The notes under the pieces are model-generated. The model had not been told where the DNA came from. It saw only the letters and a program-made list of their open reading frames with translations, and ran no database searches. DNA of 64,000 nucleotides, taken from Chloroflexota bacterium (lineage in GTDB: Bacteria; Chloroflexota; Anaerolineae; Anaerolineales; VGOW01). Shown one piece after another: positions 8,427 to 16,374 of this stretch (its first letter is position 1; each line of letters opens with the position of its first letter). The stretch covers positions 28,882 through 92,881 of the forward strand of contig JACPWC010000065.1 of NCBI GenBank assembly GCA_016197225.1. The letters run 5' to 3'. The position numbers and the translations under genes were made by a program.

Positions 8427-8564
8427 GCCTGCCGCATCGCCATCGCCGAAGTCAAAGCCTTCCTCGAACAGAACCCGGCTCTCGAAAAAGTCACCTTCGT
8501 CTGCTTCAGCAAATCGGACTACAATAGCTACAAATTGGCGCTCAACGAAATTGTCGGCGAGTGA
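8427..8564 (+). pseudogene. Remnant: 3' end of a macro-domain gene
   Basis: A 45-codon open stretch with no start codon reads ACRIAIAEVKAFLEQNPALE and ends KLALNEIVGE. This is the C-terminal helix-strand-helix of macro (ADP-ribose-binding) domains, where IAxxEVxxFLxxN...VxFVCFS...Y is conserved. A TAG sits at 8415, just upstream in frame. The N-terminal two thirds, including the ligand loops, are missing, so it is a decayed gene. Confidence 0.6.
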
Positions 8565-8570
8565 AACAGA

Positions 8571-8653
8571 TCCACCACGAAGACTCGAAGACACGAAGTT
8601 ACACAAAGAAAGAAAAGTCTTTGTGAACCTTTGGGTCTTTGTGCCTTGGTGGT
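8571..8653. repeat. Dispersed palindromic intergenic repeat (ACCACGAAG family)
   Basis: The spacer before the ROK kinase gene begins ACCACGAAGACTCGAAG and ends with the near-complement CCTTGGTGGTG, forming a long imperfect hairpin. Related copies lie at 15171-15250 and 44571-44640. Confidence 0.7.
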
Positions 8654-8677
8654 GAATTGCTATCAAGGAGAAGTGTT

Positions 8678-9658
8678 ATGGCGAAAAAACTTTTCATTGG
8701 CGTAGACCTGGGCGGGACGAGTATGCGGGCGGGCGTGGTGGCCAAAGATGGAACCGTGCTCGGTATGGCCAAGCGCAAGACTCACCCGGAGCTTGGCGGC
8801 GAAGGCGTGTTTGATCGCCTGGTCAAAACCATCAAAGACGCGGCCAAAGAAGCGGATGTGAAGATGAAGGACATCGGCGGCATTGGCGTGGGCGTGCCGG
8901 GGCCGGTGGACACCGAGCGCGGCGTGGTGCGCCTGGCCGTGAACCTGGGCAAGGATTGGACGAACATGCCGCTGGCCGACAAACTGGAAGAGGCGCTTGG
9001 CGTTCCGGCTTACATTGACAACGACGTGCGCGTGGGCGCGATTGGCGAGTTCACGCACGGCGCGGGGCGCGAAGTGAACGATATGGCCGCCGTGTTTGTG
9101 GGAACCGGGATCGGCGGCGGCATCATTTTGAACGGCGAACTGCGCGGCGGTTTTCGCGGCGGCGCGGGCGAAGTGGGCCACACCATTGTGGCCGCCGACA
9201 ACGGCATCATCGGCAAGACCGGCCAGCCCGGCACGGTGGAGCCGCTGGCCAGCCGAACCGGCATGGAGCGGATGGTGAAAGAAATGGTCGCCGCTGGCCG
9301 CAAGAGCGTTGTGCCTGAACTCATCGAAAGCGTGGGGCAAGGACGGATGACGAGCAGTGTGATCGTCGAAGCCTTGAAGCAGAACGACAAGGTGATGGCC
9401 GACGCCCTGGCGAAAGCGCAACACACGCTGGGCTTGCTGGCCGCCAACCTGGTGAACGTGCTTGACCCGGAGATGATCGTCATCGGCGGCGGCGTGACCG
9501 AGCGGCTGGGCGAAAAGTTCATCGCTCCGATTCGCAAAGTGGCTTACGCCAACTTTATCAACAAGCAAAACGCGAAGCTGGTGAAGATCGTCCCGGCGGC
9601 TCTCAAGGACGCTTCGGGCGTGGTGGGCGCGGCAGTGCTGGCCCGGCAAAAGCTGTAG
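8678..9658 (+). CDS. ROK-family sugar kinase (glucokinase-like)
   Basis: The 326-residue cytoplasmic enzyme has the phosphate motif DLGGT (residues 10-14), a catalytic Asp in IDNDVRVGA (about 116) and the ROK GTGIGGGI/EVGH motifs. ROK kinases phosphorylate glucose or related hexoses. The usual CxCGxxGC zinc cluster is replaced by GKTGQPGT while EVGH and the following VEPLAS are kept, so this copy probably binds no structural zinc. AAGGAG lies 7 bases before the ATG at 8678, which rules out the longer in-frame ORF. The sugar is not predictable from sequence. Confidence 0.88.
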   Translation: MAKKLFIGVDLGGTSMRAGVVAKDGTVLGMAKRKTHPELGGEGVFDRLVKTIKDAAKEADVKMKDIGGIGVGVPGPVDTERGVVRLAVNLGKDWTNMPLADKLEEALGVPAYIDNDVRVGAIGEFTHGAGREVNDMAAVFVGTGIGGGIILNGELRGGFRGGAGEVGHTIVAADNGIIGKTGQPGTVEPLASRTGMERMVKEMVAAGRKSVVPELIESVGQGRMTSSVIVEALKQNDKVMADALAKAQHTLGLLAANLVNVLDPEMIVIGGGVTERLGEKFIAPIRKVAYANFINKQNAKLVKIVPAALKDASGVVGAAVLARQKL

Positions 9659-9734
9659 ATGGAAATTAAAGGGGTGCGGGCGGCAGTTCGCGAAGCGTGC
9701 CGCCCGCAGTACCACTGCGGGCAAACTGCGCTAG

Positions 9735-10793
9735 ATGAAACACTCCATCACCGGCATCGAACTGGCGGCGGCACTGATCATTGCCGCCGTTCTTGTTGTT
9801 CTCGGCTGGCTGATGCTGGCCGTGCTAAGCCTGCCAACCGTGTTCGCCCTCAACGCCTTGCCGGTCTCGACGGTGGTGGTGCAGATTCCAGAGTCGGACG
9901 CCACCGTGACGGCGCCATTTACGGCAACCGCTTCCCCGGTTGTGGCCGCCACACCAGCCCAATCCATTCTTCCAACAGAGACGGCCCAACCTTCTCCCAC
10001 AGCCACGCTCACCGCTACCGCCACTCCCCTCTCGTTCGACTTCGCCGCCCATCATTTCGTCATCGGCCAATCTGTGGAGGGGCGTGATATTGCCGGAGTT
10101 GCCTTCCCGGCCTCGGAAGCGCCGGAGCAGGCGCTGGTGCTGGTCAACGGCATTCACGGCGACGAGATGAACTCTGCGCCGGTCGTCGAGCAGTTGTTAG
10201 CCGATGTGGAAAGTGGGGCGATGGGTTTGCCGCCGGGGCTGGGGTTGTTTGTGATCGACTCGCTCAACCCGGACGGAGCTTCGCGGGGCAAGCGCCTCAA
10301 CGCCAACGGCATTGACCTGAACCGAAACTGGGAGACTTACGACTGGAAGCCGGGCGTTGAAATTGCGACGGACTTTTTTCTGCCAGTCGGCGGCGGCCCC
10401 GAACCTTTCTCGGAGCCGGAGACGCGGGCGTTGCGCGACTGGTTGCTGGCGCTACAAGCCGAGTACGGCAACGTGACCCTCATTTACTTTCACTCTGCCT
10501 TTCCGCCGAACGGGCTGGTGATGCCCGGCACGCATTTAACCAACAGCGTCGAGCTTGGCGACGCGGCTTCGCGTGAAGTAGGGCAGGTTCTGGCCGAAGC
10601 GGCCGGCTACAATTACAGCAACCGCTGGCTGGGCGGCTACAAGGTGACGGGCGACGCTTCCACCTGGGCGGTGGATCACCTGATGCGCTCACTGACGGTT
10701 GAACTGCCAGTGCGAGAGGCGTTGGATGAGGCGCAGGCGGGGAAGTTGCGGGAAGGGATTTTGGCGGTGATCAACTTTCTGAGTGGGAGATGA
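9735..10793 (+). CDS. Membrane-anchored M14-like zinc carboxypeptidase/deacylase
   Basis: The 352-residue protein has an N-terminal transmembrane helix (about 8-40), a Thr/Pro-rich linker and a peptidase domain. Zinc ligands fit the M14 pattern: His141 and Glu144 in GIHGDE and a later His in IYFHSAFPP; DLNRNW supplies the substrate-binding Asn-Arg and TVELP the catalytic Glu. It is probably exported and may act on peptidoglycan peptides or another amidated substrate. That target is an inference. Confidence 0.8.
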   Translation: MKHSITGIELAAALIIAAVLVVLGWLMLAVLSLPTVFALNALPVSTVVVQIPESDATVTAPFTATASPVVAATPAQSILPTETAQPSPTATLTATATPLSFDFAAHHFVIGQSVEGRDIAGVAFPASEAPEQALVLVNGIHGDEMNSAPVVEQLLADVESGAMGLPPGLGLFVIDSLNPDGASRGKRLNANGIDLNRNWETYDWKPGVEIATDFFLPVGGGPEPFSEPETRALRDWLLALQAEYGNVTLIYFHSAFPPNGLVMPGTHLTNSVELGDAASREVGQVLAEAAGYNYSNRWLGGYKVTGDASTWAVDHLMRSLTVELPVREALDEAQAGKLREGILAVINFLSGR

Positions 10794-10811
10794 TGACAGT
10801 GGGTTGGGCCT

Positions 10812-10918
10812 TCTAATCTGCCCCCTGCCCGTCTATCTAAAATTAACTTTGGTTCTGCCGGGAAGCATCCCGGCAGAGCCAGGCCCCTCTTTGAATCAAA
10901 GGTTGTGGGCGGATTAGA
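10812..10918. repeat. 107-bp inverted-repeat element, copy A
   Basis: The element begins TCTAATCTGCC and ends GGCGGATTAGA, has an inner stem GGTTCTGCCGGG/CCCGGCAGAGCC, and has no ORF. Copy B follows 151 bases later and copy C is at 35208. Size, terminal inverted repeats and dispersal suggest a MITE-like or palindromic repeat family. Together with copy B it fills most of the 408-base gap between the peptidase and FGE-like genes, in which I see no gene. Confidence 0.75.
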
Positions 10919-10962
10919 GAGACACCCCCGCCATAAACTTCGCCCCAGAGCGGGTTGGGCCT

Positions 10963-11068
10963 TCTAATCCGCCCCCTGCCCGCCTGTTTAAAATTAGCTT
11001 TGGTTCTGCCGGGAAGCACCCAGCAGAACCAGGCCCATCTTTGGATCAAAGGTTGTGGGCGGATTAGA
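10963..11068. repeat. 107-bp inverted-repeat element, copy B
   Basis: Ends are perfect inverted repeats (TCTAATCCGCC and GGCGGATTAGA). The sequence following each copy (GAGACACCCCCGCCATAAAC) is also duplicated, so copies A and B form a tandem duplication with a period of 151 bases. Confidence 0.8.
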
Positions 11069-11201
11069 GAGACACCCCCGCCATAAACTTCACCCCCAGC
11101 TCGAAACGCCTAAAATTTCAAACCGCTGGGGAAGGGGTTTCCCCTTCCCCAGACCCCATCCCCTCAGAGTCCAGAGTTACAGAGATCAGAGTATCCAGAG
11201 T

Positions 11202-12728
11202 TCAGAGTCGGAACGGGACAGCCACTACCCGAAAACCGTGGAGGCCGCTCCAGTAATTCCAGGTGCGGGACGCACAGCGGGCGAACCAACGATCGACAAT
11301 GAAGGAACCACCACGCACCACGCGGCGAACTTTATCAGCCGCATTCAAGTTTTCACGCTGTTTGTCTTGAGGGTCGTATGGATACTTGAACTCCGACTTA
11401 TCCCCTTCCAACAAACTACGTGTCCATTCCGCAACATTGCCAGCCATGTCGGCGCAACCATAAGGCGAGTCGCCGCCAAGCGATGAATACTTGCCAACCG
11501 GCGTGGTGTCATTGATTTTGCTTTCGCTGGTGTTGCACAAATCCGCCTGCCAGTCGTCCCCCCATGGATACTTCAGCCCGTCCTTGCCCCGCGCCGCCTT
11601 CTCCCATTCCGCCTCGCTGGGCAAAGTATAGGATCCGCCGCTGAGGCGGGAGAGCCACTGGCAATAAGCCAGAGCATCTTTCCACGAGACATATTGCACA
11701 GGATGATTCGCCTTCCCCATCGGAAAATCACGCCCTTGCCAAGCCGAAGACGCTTTGCGGCTCCGGTCATCCAGCAAAAACAGCCGGTATTCTTCGTTGG
11801 TCACCAAGTAGCGCCCAATCCAAAACTCGGGCAGGTAAACACGGTGGCGGGGTTTTTCGTCGTCGCTATAAGCTTCTTTATCGCCCTCATCGCTTCCCAT
11901 CCAGAACTCGCCCGCTGGCACACGCACCATCTCCGGCTCGATGAAGCGGGCGGTGGGCTTGGCTGGGCGGCGGTCGGGTTGCGAGGGTTCGGGCGGCTTG
12001 CGCCGCACTCTGAATTTGCGAAAACCTGCCCATTCGACTTTGTAATCCGGTGGCAAGTTGAAGCCTTCACCCTGAAAATTATTCCAAATGAGGTAGCTGT
12101 CTTCCTCAACGTCAAGTAATTCAAACCCTTCGGGCACTTTGATCCAGTCTTTTCCCTTGAGTTTGGCGGCCAACAAATCGGCTAACGGCAAGACGAGCGG
12201 GAATGGCTGGCCCAACTGCTCTTTTGTTTCGTCATAGGTTTTGGCCGCCGCAGGGTATGCCTGGCGCCGGTAAATCTTCCAGGCGATCTCCTGCTGGGCC
12301 GTGGTTCCGAATTCTTTCAAGCGCGGTTCAACGGACTTGTAAAAATCATAGTGGAGAAAAGCCGCGATCCGCAGCTCCCGCCGCCAAATCTCTTTTTCTG
12401 CCAGGTTGGTCAGCTTGTCCAGCGTTTCTAAATCGTCCAGTAAGGCATCAACGTTCTTTGCTTTGAACTCGTGGTGCTCGCCTTTTAGAATCTTATTCAA
12501 GATTGAGTCGTCTATCTCTGCTGAAACAGCGGTTTGTTTGACGGAGGACAGGTCAAATTGCTTCATCAATTTCTTGAGAAGCGGAGCAAACTCCAGGCCT
12601 TCAAGCTCTGCCTGAAGTTCAACAAGCCGTTCATGCTCTTCCGGCGATGTGTTGTCAAGGATAGAGTTGTCCATGACCAACCTTCTCAAAAGTGCTACTG
12701 TGTTCGCAGATGAGCGCTCATCGGACAT
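11202..12728 (-). CDS. FGE-sulfatase (SUMF1) fold protein with helical N-terminal domain; candidate diversified C-terminus
   Basis: The 508-residue protein has an alpha-helical N-terminal region (residues 1-260) of unknown family and a C-terminal formylglycine-generating-enzyme-like domain (MVRVPAGEFWMGSDEGD to GFRVV). The FGE fold serves as a sulfatase activator, as a surface ligand-binding module, or as a target of diversity-generating retroelements. Just before the final GFRVV, the segment from RGGS onward (RGGSFIVDRWFARCASRTWN) departs from the usual Asn-rich consensus, and most of its codons end in C or T, as expected of mutated AAY codons. No reverse transcriptase or template repeat is in the window. 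The start is ATG 12728; a GTG precedes it. Confidence 0.75.
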   Translation of the reverse strand: MSDERSSANTVALLRRLVMDNSILDNTSPEEHERLVELQAELEGLEFAPLLKKLMKQFDLSSVKQTAVSAEIDDSILNKILKGEHHEFKAKNVDALLDDLETLDKLTNLAEKEIWRRELRIAAFLHYDFYKSVEPRLKEFGTTAQQEIAWKIYRRQAYPAAAKTYDETKEQLGQPFPLVLPLADLLAAKLKGKDWIKVPEGFELLDVEEDSYLIWNNFQGEGFNLPPDYKVEWAGFRKFRVRRKPPEPSQPDRRPAKPTARFIEPEMVRVPAGEFWMGSDEGDKEAYSDDEKPRHRVYLPEFWIGRYLVTNEEYRLFLLDDRSRKASSAWQGRDFPMGKANHPVQYVSWKDALAYCQWLSRLSGGSYTLPSEAEWEKAARGKDGLKYPWGDDWQADLCNTSESKINDTTPVGKYSSLGGDSPYGCADMAGNVAEWTRSLLEGDKSEFKYPYDPQDKQRENLNAADKVRRVVRGGSFIVDRWFARCASRTWNYWSGLHGFRVVAVPFRL

Positions 12729-12750
12729 CACCTCAAAGGAGATTGCACCG

Positions 12751-12948
12751 ATGAAAAAGAAACTTCAAACCAAACGAACCCTGCCCGCGCTGTCCCTGCG
12801 ATTGCAACTCAAGCGCGGTTGCCTGACCCTTCAACTCAACGTGCGCGCCCGCTGGCTGGCGGCTACCCTGATCCTTGTGACCGCCCTGCTCATGAACTCG
12901 AGCGCCCTGCCCCGCCTGCTGGAACTTCTGCCGAAGTTGCTGGGCTGA
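12751..12948 (+). CDS. Small single-pass membrane protein, unknown function
   Basis: A 65-residue basic protein with one hydrophobic helix near its middle to C-terminal part (ARWLAATLILVTALLMNSS). The ribosome site AAAGGAG precedes the ATG by 9 bases. It is divergent from the FGE-like gene. No family was recognised. Confidence 0.5.
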   Translation: MKKKLQTKRTLPALSLRLQLKRGCLTLQLNVRARWLAATLILVTALLMNSSALPRLLELLPKLLG

Positions 12949-13001
12949 GGTGAGTATAGACTGAAGAAAGAGGCCGGGCAAGACAACTTTGGTAAGTTCT
13001 T

Positions 13002-13655
13002 CTACGGCGTTCCGCCGGCGGCCACAATCGCCTGCCTGAGCAAATCCACTGCTTCATTCACACTCTGCCGGGCCGCGCCCCACTGCTGAAACGGAATCGA
13101 GCCGCCCCCCGGATTCGCCAGGAAATCAGCACAGTTCTGATAGATGTCGTGCGACTTGTTGGTGAACAGGTCAACGGCGGCGCGATAGGTTTGATACGGC
13201 CCGCCGAAGTTGCCGGGTTCAAACTGGGGCGCGCCGGCAATCGTCAAATATTGGTTGACCACGTCCTGGCAATTGATGAAGCCGTTCCGCAACGCGCCGT
13301 CAATCATCCCGCCAAAACCCTCTACCTGGAGTTTGACTGTGCTGACGGTGGTGAGAAAGTCTGGCGCGGCTGAGGTGAAAGTGGCCGTCGGGGCCAGCGT
13401 CACCGGCACGAAGGTGTTGGTGTGAGTGGCTGTCGGGGCCAGGGTGTCGGTGGGTTTGGGCGTGTCGGTTGAAACTGGGGTGTGGGTGGGTTCGGGCGTC
13501 GGGGTGTCGCTCGGAACGGGAGTCGGGGTATCTGTGGGCGAGAGGGTTGGGGCCGGAGTTTGAGTTGGGGGTGGGGTGGCCGTTGGCTGTGGGGTGGCCG
13601 TTGCACAGGCCGAGACGATGAGAGTGATGATGATCAGGCGGGCAAGTTTTGTCAT
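13002..13655 (-). CDS. Thr/Pro-rich lipoprotein, unknown function
   Basis: The 217-residue protein has a lipoprotein signal peptide (LIVSACAT), a low-complexity Thr/Pro spacer (about residues 20-95) and a C-terminal helical domain of about 115 residues with two cysteines (FINCQDV, QNCADF) that could pair. GGAGGAAACCC precedes the ATG. The design resembles other surface lipoproteins in this window; no family was recognised. Confidence 0.7.
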   Translation of the reverse strand: MTKLARLIIITLIVSACATATPQPTATPPPTQTPAPTLSPTDTPTPVPSDTPTPEPTHTPVSTDTPKPTDTLAPTATHTNTFVPVTLAPTATFTSAAPDFLTTVSTVKLQVEGFGGMIDGALRNGFINCQDVVNQYLTIAGAPQFEPGNFGGPYQTYRAAVDLFTNKSHDIYQNCADFLANPGGGSIPFQQWGAARQSVNEAVDLLRQAIVAAGGTP

Positions 13656-13755
13656 GATGGGTTTCCTCCGTTGACCACCATAGCAAACTTTGCCGCCTTA
13701 ACGCAAGCGTTTTAAGGCAATTCAGTACATTCGCCTATGACTTGGCGACAAGTGT

Positions 13756-15159
13756 CTATTTCGAATTGACGCTGTACTGTTCGCGGAGGGTCTTCGCCAG
13801 CGCCGCCGCCCGCTCCGGGGCCGTGCCCACGTAGCCGCGGGCGTCCATCAACGCCTTGAGTTTGTTGGGCTGAAGGTAGAAGAGGAGTTGCTGATCGGTG
13901 GCGATAAGGTTGGCCAGCGGGTTGGGCTTGCCGGCTTTGATCGCTTCCCACGCCTTCAGGCTGTGCTCACGCAAACGTTCGTGCATGCGCTGGCGGTCGG
14001 CCCCGGCTTTCACTATCGCCATAAGCACGCGCTCGGTGGCGGCGAAGGGGCCGTACATCTCAAGGTTGCGGGCGCAGGCGGCTTCGTCAATCGTCATCCC
14101 TTCCACAATTCGGGTCGCGGTGATCAGCATCTCATCAATCGCAATGAAGGCTTCGGGCAAAATCGCGCGGCGGTTGGCCGAGTCGTCGAGGGTGCGTTCG
14201 AGAAGCGACCCGGCGGCATTGCTCCAGGCGACTTGCGGCAGGGCGGCGACGTAGCGAGCGAGGGAGCAAATCTTTTCGGCGTTGACCGGATTGCGTTTGA
14301 AGGGCATGGCGCTCGACCCGACCTGCTTTTCGCCAAACGGTTCAGCCGCCTCGCCAAAACCGGCAGACTGCATCACCCGCAGATCAAAGGCGAACTTGTG
14401 CAGGGCGGCGGCCAACCCGGCCAGGGCGGCCAGCATCGTGTAGTCCTGTCCGCGTGGATAGGTTTGGGTGGCGATAGAAAATGCTTCTAACCCAAGCGAC
14501 CGCATCACCTGAGACTCGAGTTCGGCAGGCGTGAAGGGTGTGCCATCCAGAATTTCATCATACGAGGCCTGAGTCCCGACCGCGCCCTTGAGGCCTTTGC
14601 CCAGCAATTTCTTTCGCAGGTTGGTGAGCGCGTGGTGGTGCGTGAGCAGGTCTTGCGCGTAAACGGCCAGGCGATAGCCAAACGTCGTCGGCTCGGCGGG
14701 CTGAAGGTGAGTGTAGGCCATGCACGCCAGATCGCGAGTCTGCTCAATGCGAGCCGCGAAGGCCAGCAAAAGTTGAGCGAGGCGATCCTGCACGAGCGCC
14801 AGGGCTTCGCGCTGGCCGAGCACGTCGGCGTTGTCGGTGATGTCGGCGCTGGTCGCGCCCCAGTGAATGATGCCGCCGCCGGTTTGGCACTGCTCGGCAT
14901 AAGCGCGCACTTCGGCCATCACGTCGTGGCCGATCTCTTTTTCGATTTCGAGCGAGCGAGCAATGTTGATCTCGCCGGCGTGGGCGCGCAAGTCGGCAAC
15001 CTGCTCCGCCGTCACCAGTCCGGCTTGCTGTTGGGCCTCGGCCAGCGCGGCCCAGATCAGCCGCCAGCGTTTGCGCCGCCGTTCGTCCGACCACAGGGCG
15101 CGCATTTCGGGCGAGCCGTAGCGAGAGGAATAGGGCGAGTTATAGAAAGGTGTCGTCAT
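13756..15159 (-). CDS. purB: Adenylosuccinate lyase
   Basis: The 467-residue enzyme of the fumarase/aspartase superfamily carries the signature GSSAMPFKRNP and the conserved TSADITDNAD and THLQPAEPTT segments with catalytic His. It makes AICAR plus fumarate and AMP plus fumarate in purine synthesis. The start at 15159 (MTTPFYNSPYSSRYGS) is chosen because family members start there; a longer in-frame ORF begins inside the adjacent repeat. It has no purine-gene neighbours. Confidence 0.93.
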   Translation of the reverse strand: MTTPFYNSPYSSRYGSPEMRALWSDERRRKRWRLIWAALAEAQQQAGLVTAEQVADLRAHAGEINIARSLEIEKEIGHDVMAEVRAYAEQCQTGGGIIHWGATSADITDNADVLGQREALALVQDRLAQLLLAFAARIEQTRDLACMAYTHLQPAEPTTFGYRLAVYAQDLLTHHHALTNLRKKLLGKGLKGAVGTQASYDEILDGTPFTPAELESQVMRSLGLEAFSIATQTYPRGQDYTMLAALAGLAAALHKFAFDLRVMQSAGFGEAAEPFGEKQVGSSAMPFKRNPVNAEKICSLARYVAALPQVAWSNAAGSLLERTLDDSANRRAILPEAFIAIDEMLITATRIVEGMTIDEAACARNLEMYGPFAATERVLMAIVKAGADRQRMHERLREHSLKAWEAIKAGKPNPLANLIATDQQLLFYLQPNKLKALMDARGYVGTAPERAAALAKTLREQYSVNSK

Positions 15160-15170
15160 GGTAAAACGTC

Positions 15171-15250
15171 CACCACGAAGACCGCTTCGCGAGACACAAA
15201 GGGCCACTAAGAAATCTTTGTGAAACTTCGTGCCTTTGAGGCTTCGTGGT
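15171..15250. repeat. Dispersed palindromic intergenic repeat (ACCACGAAG family)
   Basis: It begins CACCACGAAGACC and ends GAGGCTTCGTGGT, an imperfect inverted repeat filling the space between purB and era. Related to 8571-8653 and 44571-44640. Confidence 0.7.
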
Positions 15251-15267
15251 TAAGTCATCATCAACCA

Positions 15268-16362
15268 TCACTCCTCACGATCATCATAGCCAAACCGCTT
15301 CACCGCGCGATCGTCCTGCCGCCAGCCTTCGCGGACTTTGACGTGCAGAGCCAGAAACACTTTGCCGTCAAGCTGGGCCTCGATTTCTTTGCGGGCCTGC
15401 TCGCCAATGGTTTTGAGCATCGCGCCCTTCTTGCCGATGAGGATGCCCTTGTGGCTCTCGCGCTCCACGTAAATCACCGCGCTCACGTGGGCGGCCTTGC
15501 CTTCCGGCTCCTTGAACTCTTCGATCTCGACGGCGATTCCGTGCGGCACTTCATCTCGCAACTCAGCCAGCGCCGCTTCGCGGATCAACTCGGCGGCCAG
15601 GTCGCGCAGTTGAGCGTCGGTGACTTCGTCTTCGCCGTAATACTGCGGGCCTTCGGGCAGGCGGGCGACGAGCATAGGCGCGATCTTCTCCAGGTTGTCG
15701 CCGCGCGTCGCCGAGACCAGCATCCACTCGGCGTTTGGGGCCAGGGCGCGGAAAGCGTCGGAGTTTGACAGGACGTGCGCCGGTTTGAGGCGGTCGCTTT
15801 TGTTGAGCGCCAGGACGACGGGAGTCTTGGGCGCGTGTCTGGCAATGAGTTCGGCAAGGCGTTTGTCTTCAGTCGTCGGCGGCTCGGAAACGTCGGCCAG
15901 CCACAGGATGACATCAGCGTCGGCGATGGCGCCTGTGGCAACCGACTGCATGTATTTGTCCAACGCTTGTTTGGGGCGATGAATGCCGGGGGTGTCTACA
16001 AAAATGATTTGCGCCTCAGCGGTTGTTAGTATGCCAAGTTGTTTGCGACGGGTGGTTTGCGGGCGCGGGGAGACGATGGCGACCTTTTGGCCGAGGAGGG
16101 CATTGAGCAAAGTGGACTTGCCCACGTTGGGGCGGCCCACCACCGCCACAAAGCCGGAGTGAAAGGTTGACCCGCCAGAGATGATGGCGACCAGCTTGAG
16201 TTTGTCGTTTTCCCGCAGGCGTCGCTCATCGGTGACAAGCTTGCCATTACGGACGGCAATATACAACTGCGGCTCGAGGCCGATTTTGATCAGCGCCTCT
16301 TTGACGGTGAGGCCGGGTTCAACTTCGTAGGTTTTATCGCGATAGATGATGATGGCAGGCAC
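15268..16362 (-). CDS. era: Era GTPase with N-terminal ThiS/TtuB-like ubiquitin-fold domain
   Basis: The 364-residue protein combines two modules. Residues 1-64 form a beta-grasp sulfur-carrier-like domain ending LKLVAIISGG, very close to the end of TtuB/ThiS proteins. From residue 65 it is a standard Era: G1 GRPNVGKS (76-83), DTPG, NKSD, and a C-terminal KH domain with ILIGKKGAMLKTIG. Era binds 16S rRNA and helps 30S assembly. There is no start codon at the junction (GGC GGG TCA ACC), so the fusion is encoded as one chain. The start is GTG, with TACAAT 6 bases upstream and no Shine-Dalgarno, suggesting a leaderless message. A sequencing deletion that removed a stop and start is the main alternative. 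Confidence 0.88.
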   Translation of the reverse strand: MPAIIIYRDKTYEVEPGLTVKEALIKIGLEPQLYIAVRNGKLVTDERRLRENDKLKLVAIISGGSTFHSGFVAVVGRPNVGKSTLLNALLGQKVAIVSPRPQTTRRKQLGILTTAEAQIIFVDTPGIHRPKQALDKYMQSVATGAIADADVILWLADVSEPPTTEDKRLAELIARHAPKTPVVLALNKSDRLKPAHVLSNSDAFRALAPNAEWMLVSATRGDNLEKIAPMLVARLPEGPQYYGEDEVTDAQLRDLAAELIREAALAELRDEVPHGIAVEIEEFKEPEGKAAHVSAVIYVERESHKGILIGKKGAMLKTIGEQARKEIEAQLDGKVFLALHVKVREGWRQDDRAVKRFGYDDREE

Positions 16363-16374
16363 GAGGTGATTGTA

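Noticed and set aside
8663..9724. 353-codon minus-strand ORF opposite the ROK kinase
   Set aside because: His-rich shadow translation without any family features.
10812..11068. Tandem repeats as a CRISPR array
   Set aside because: Only two copies with a 151-base period, long palindromic units and no cas genes; they match a dispersed element at 35208.
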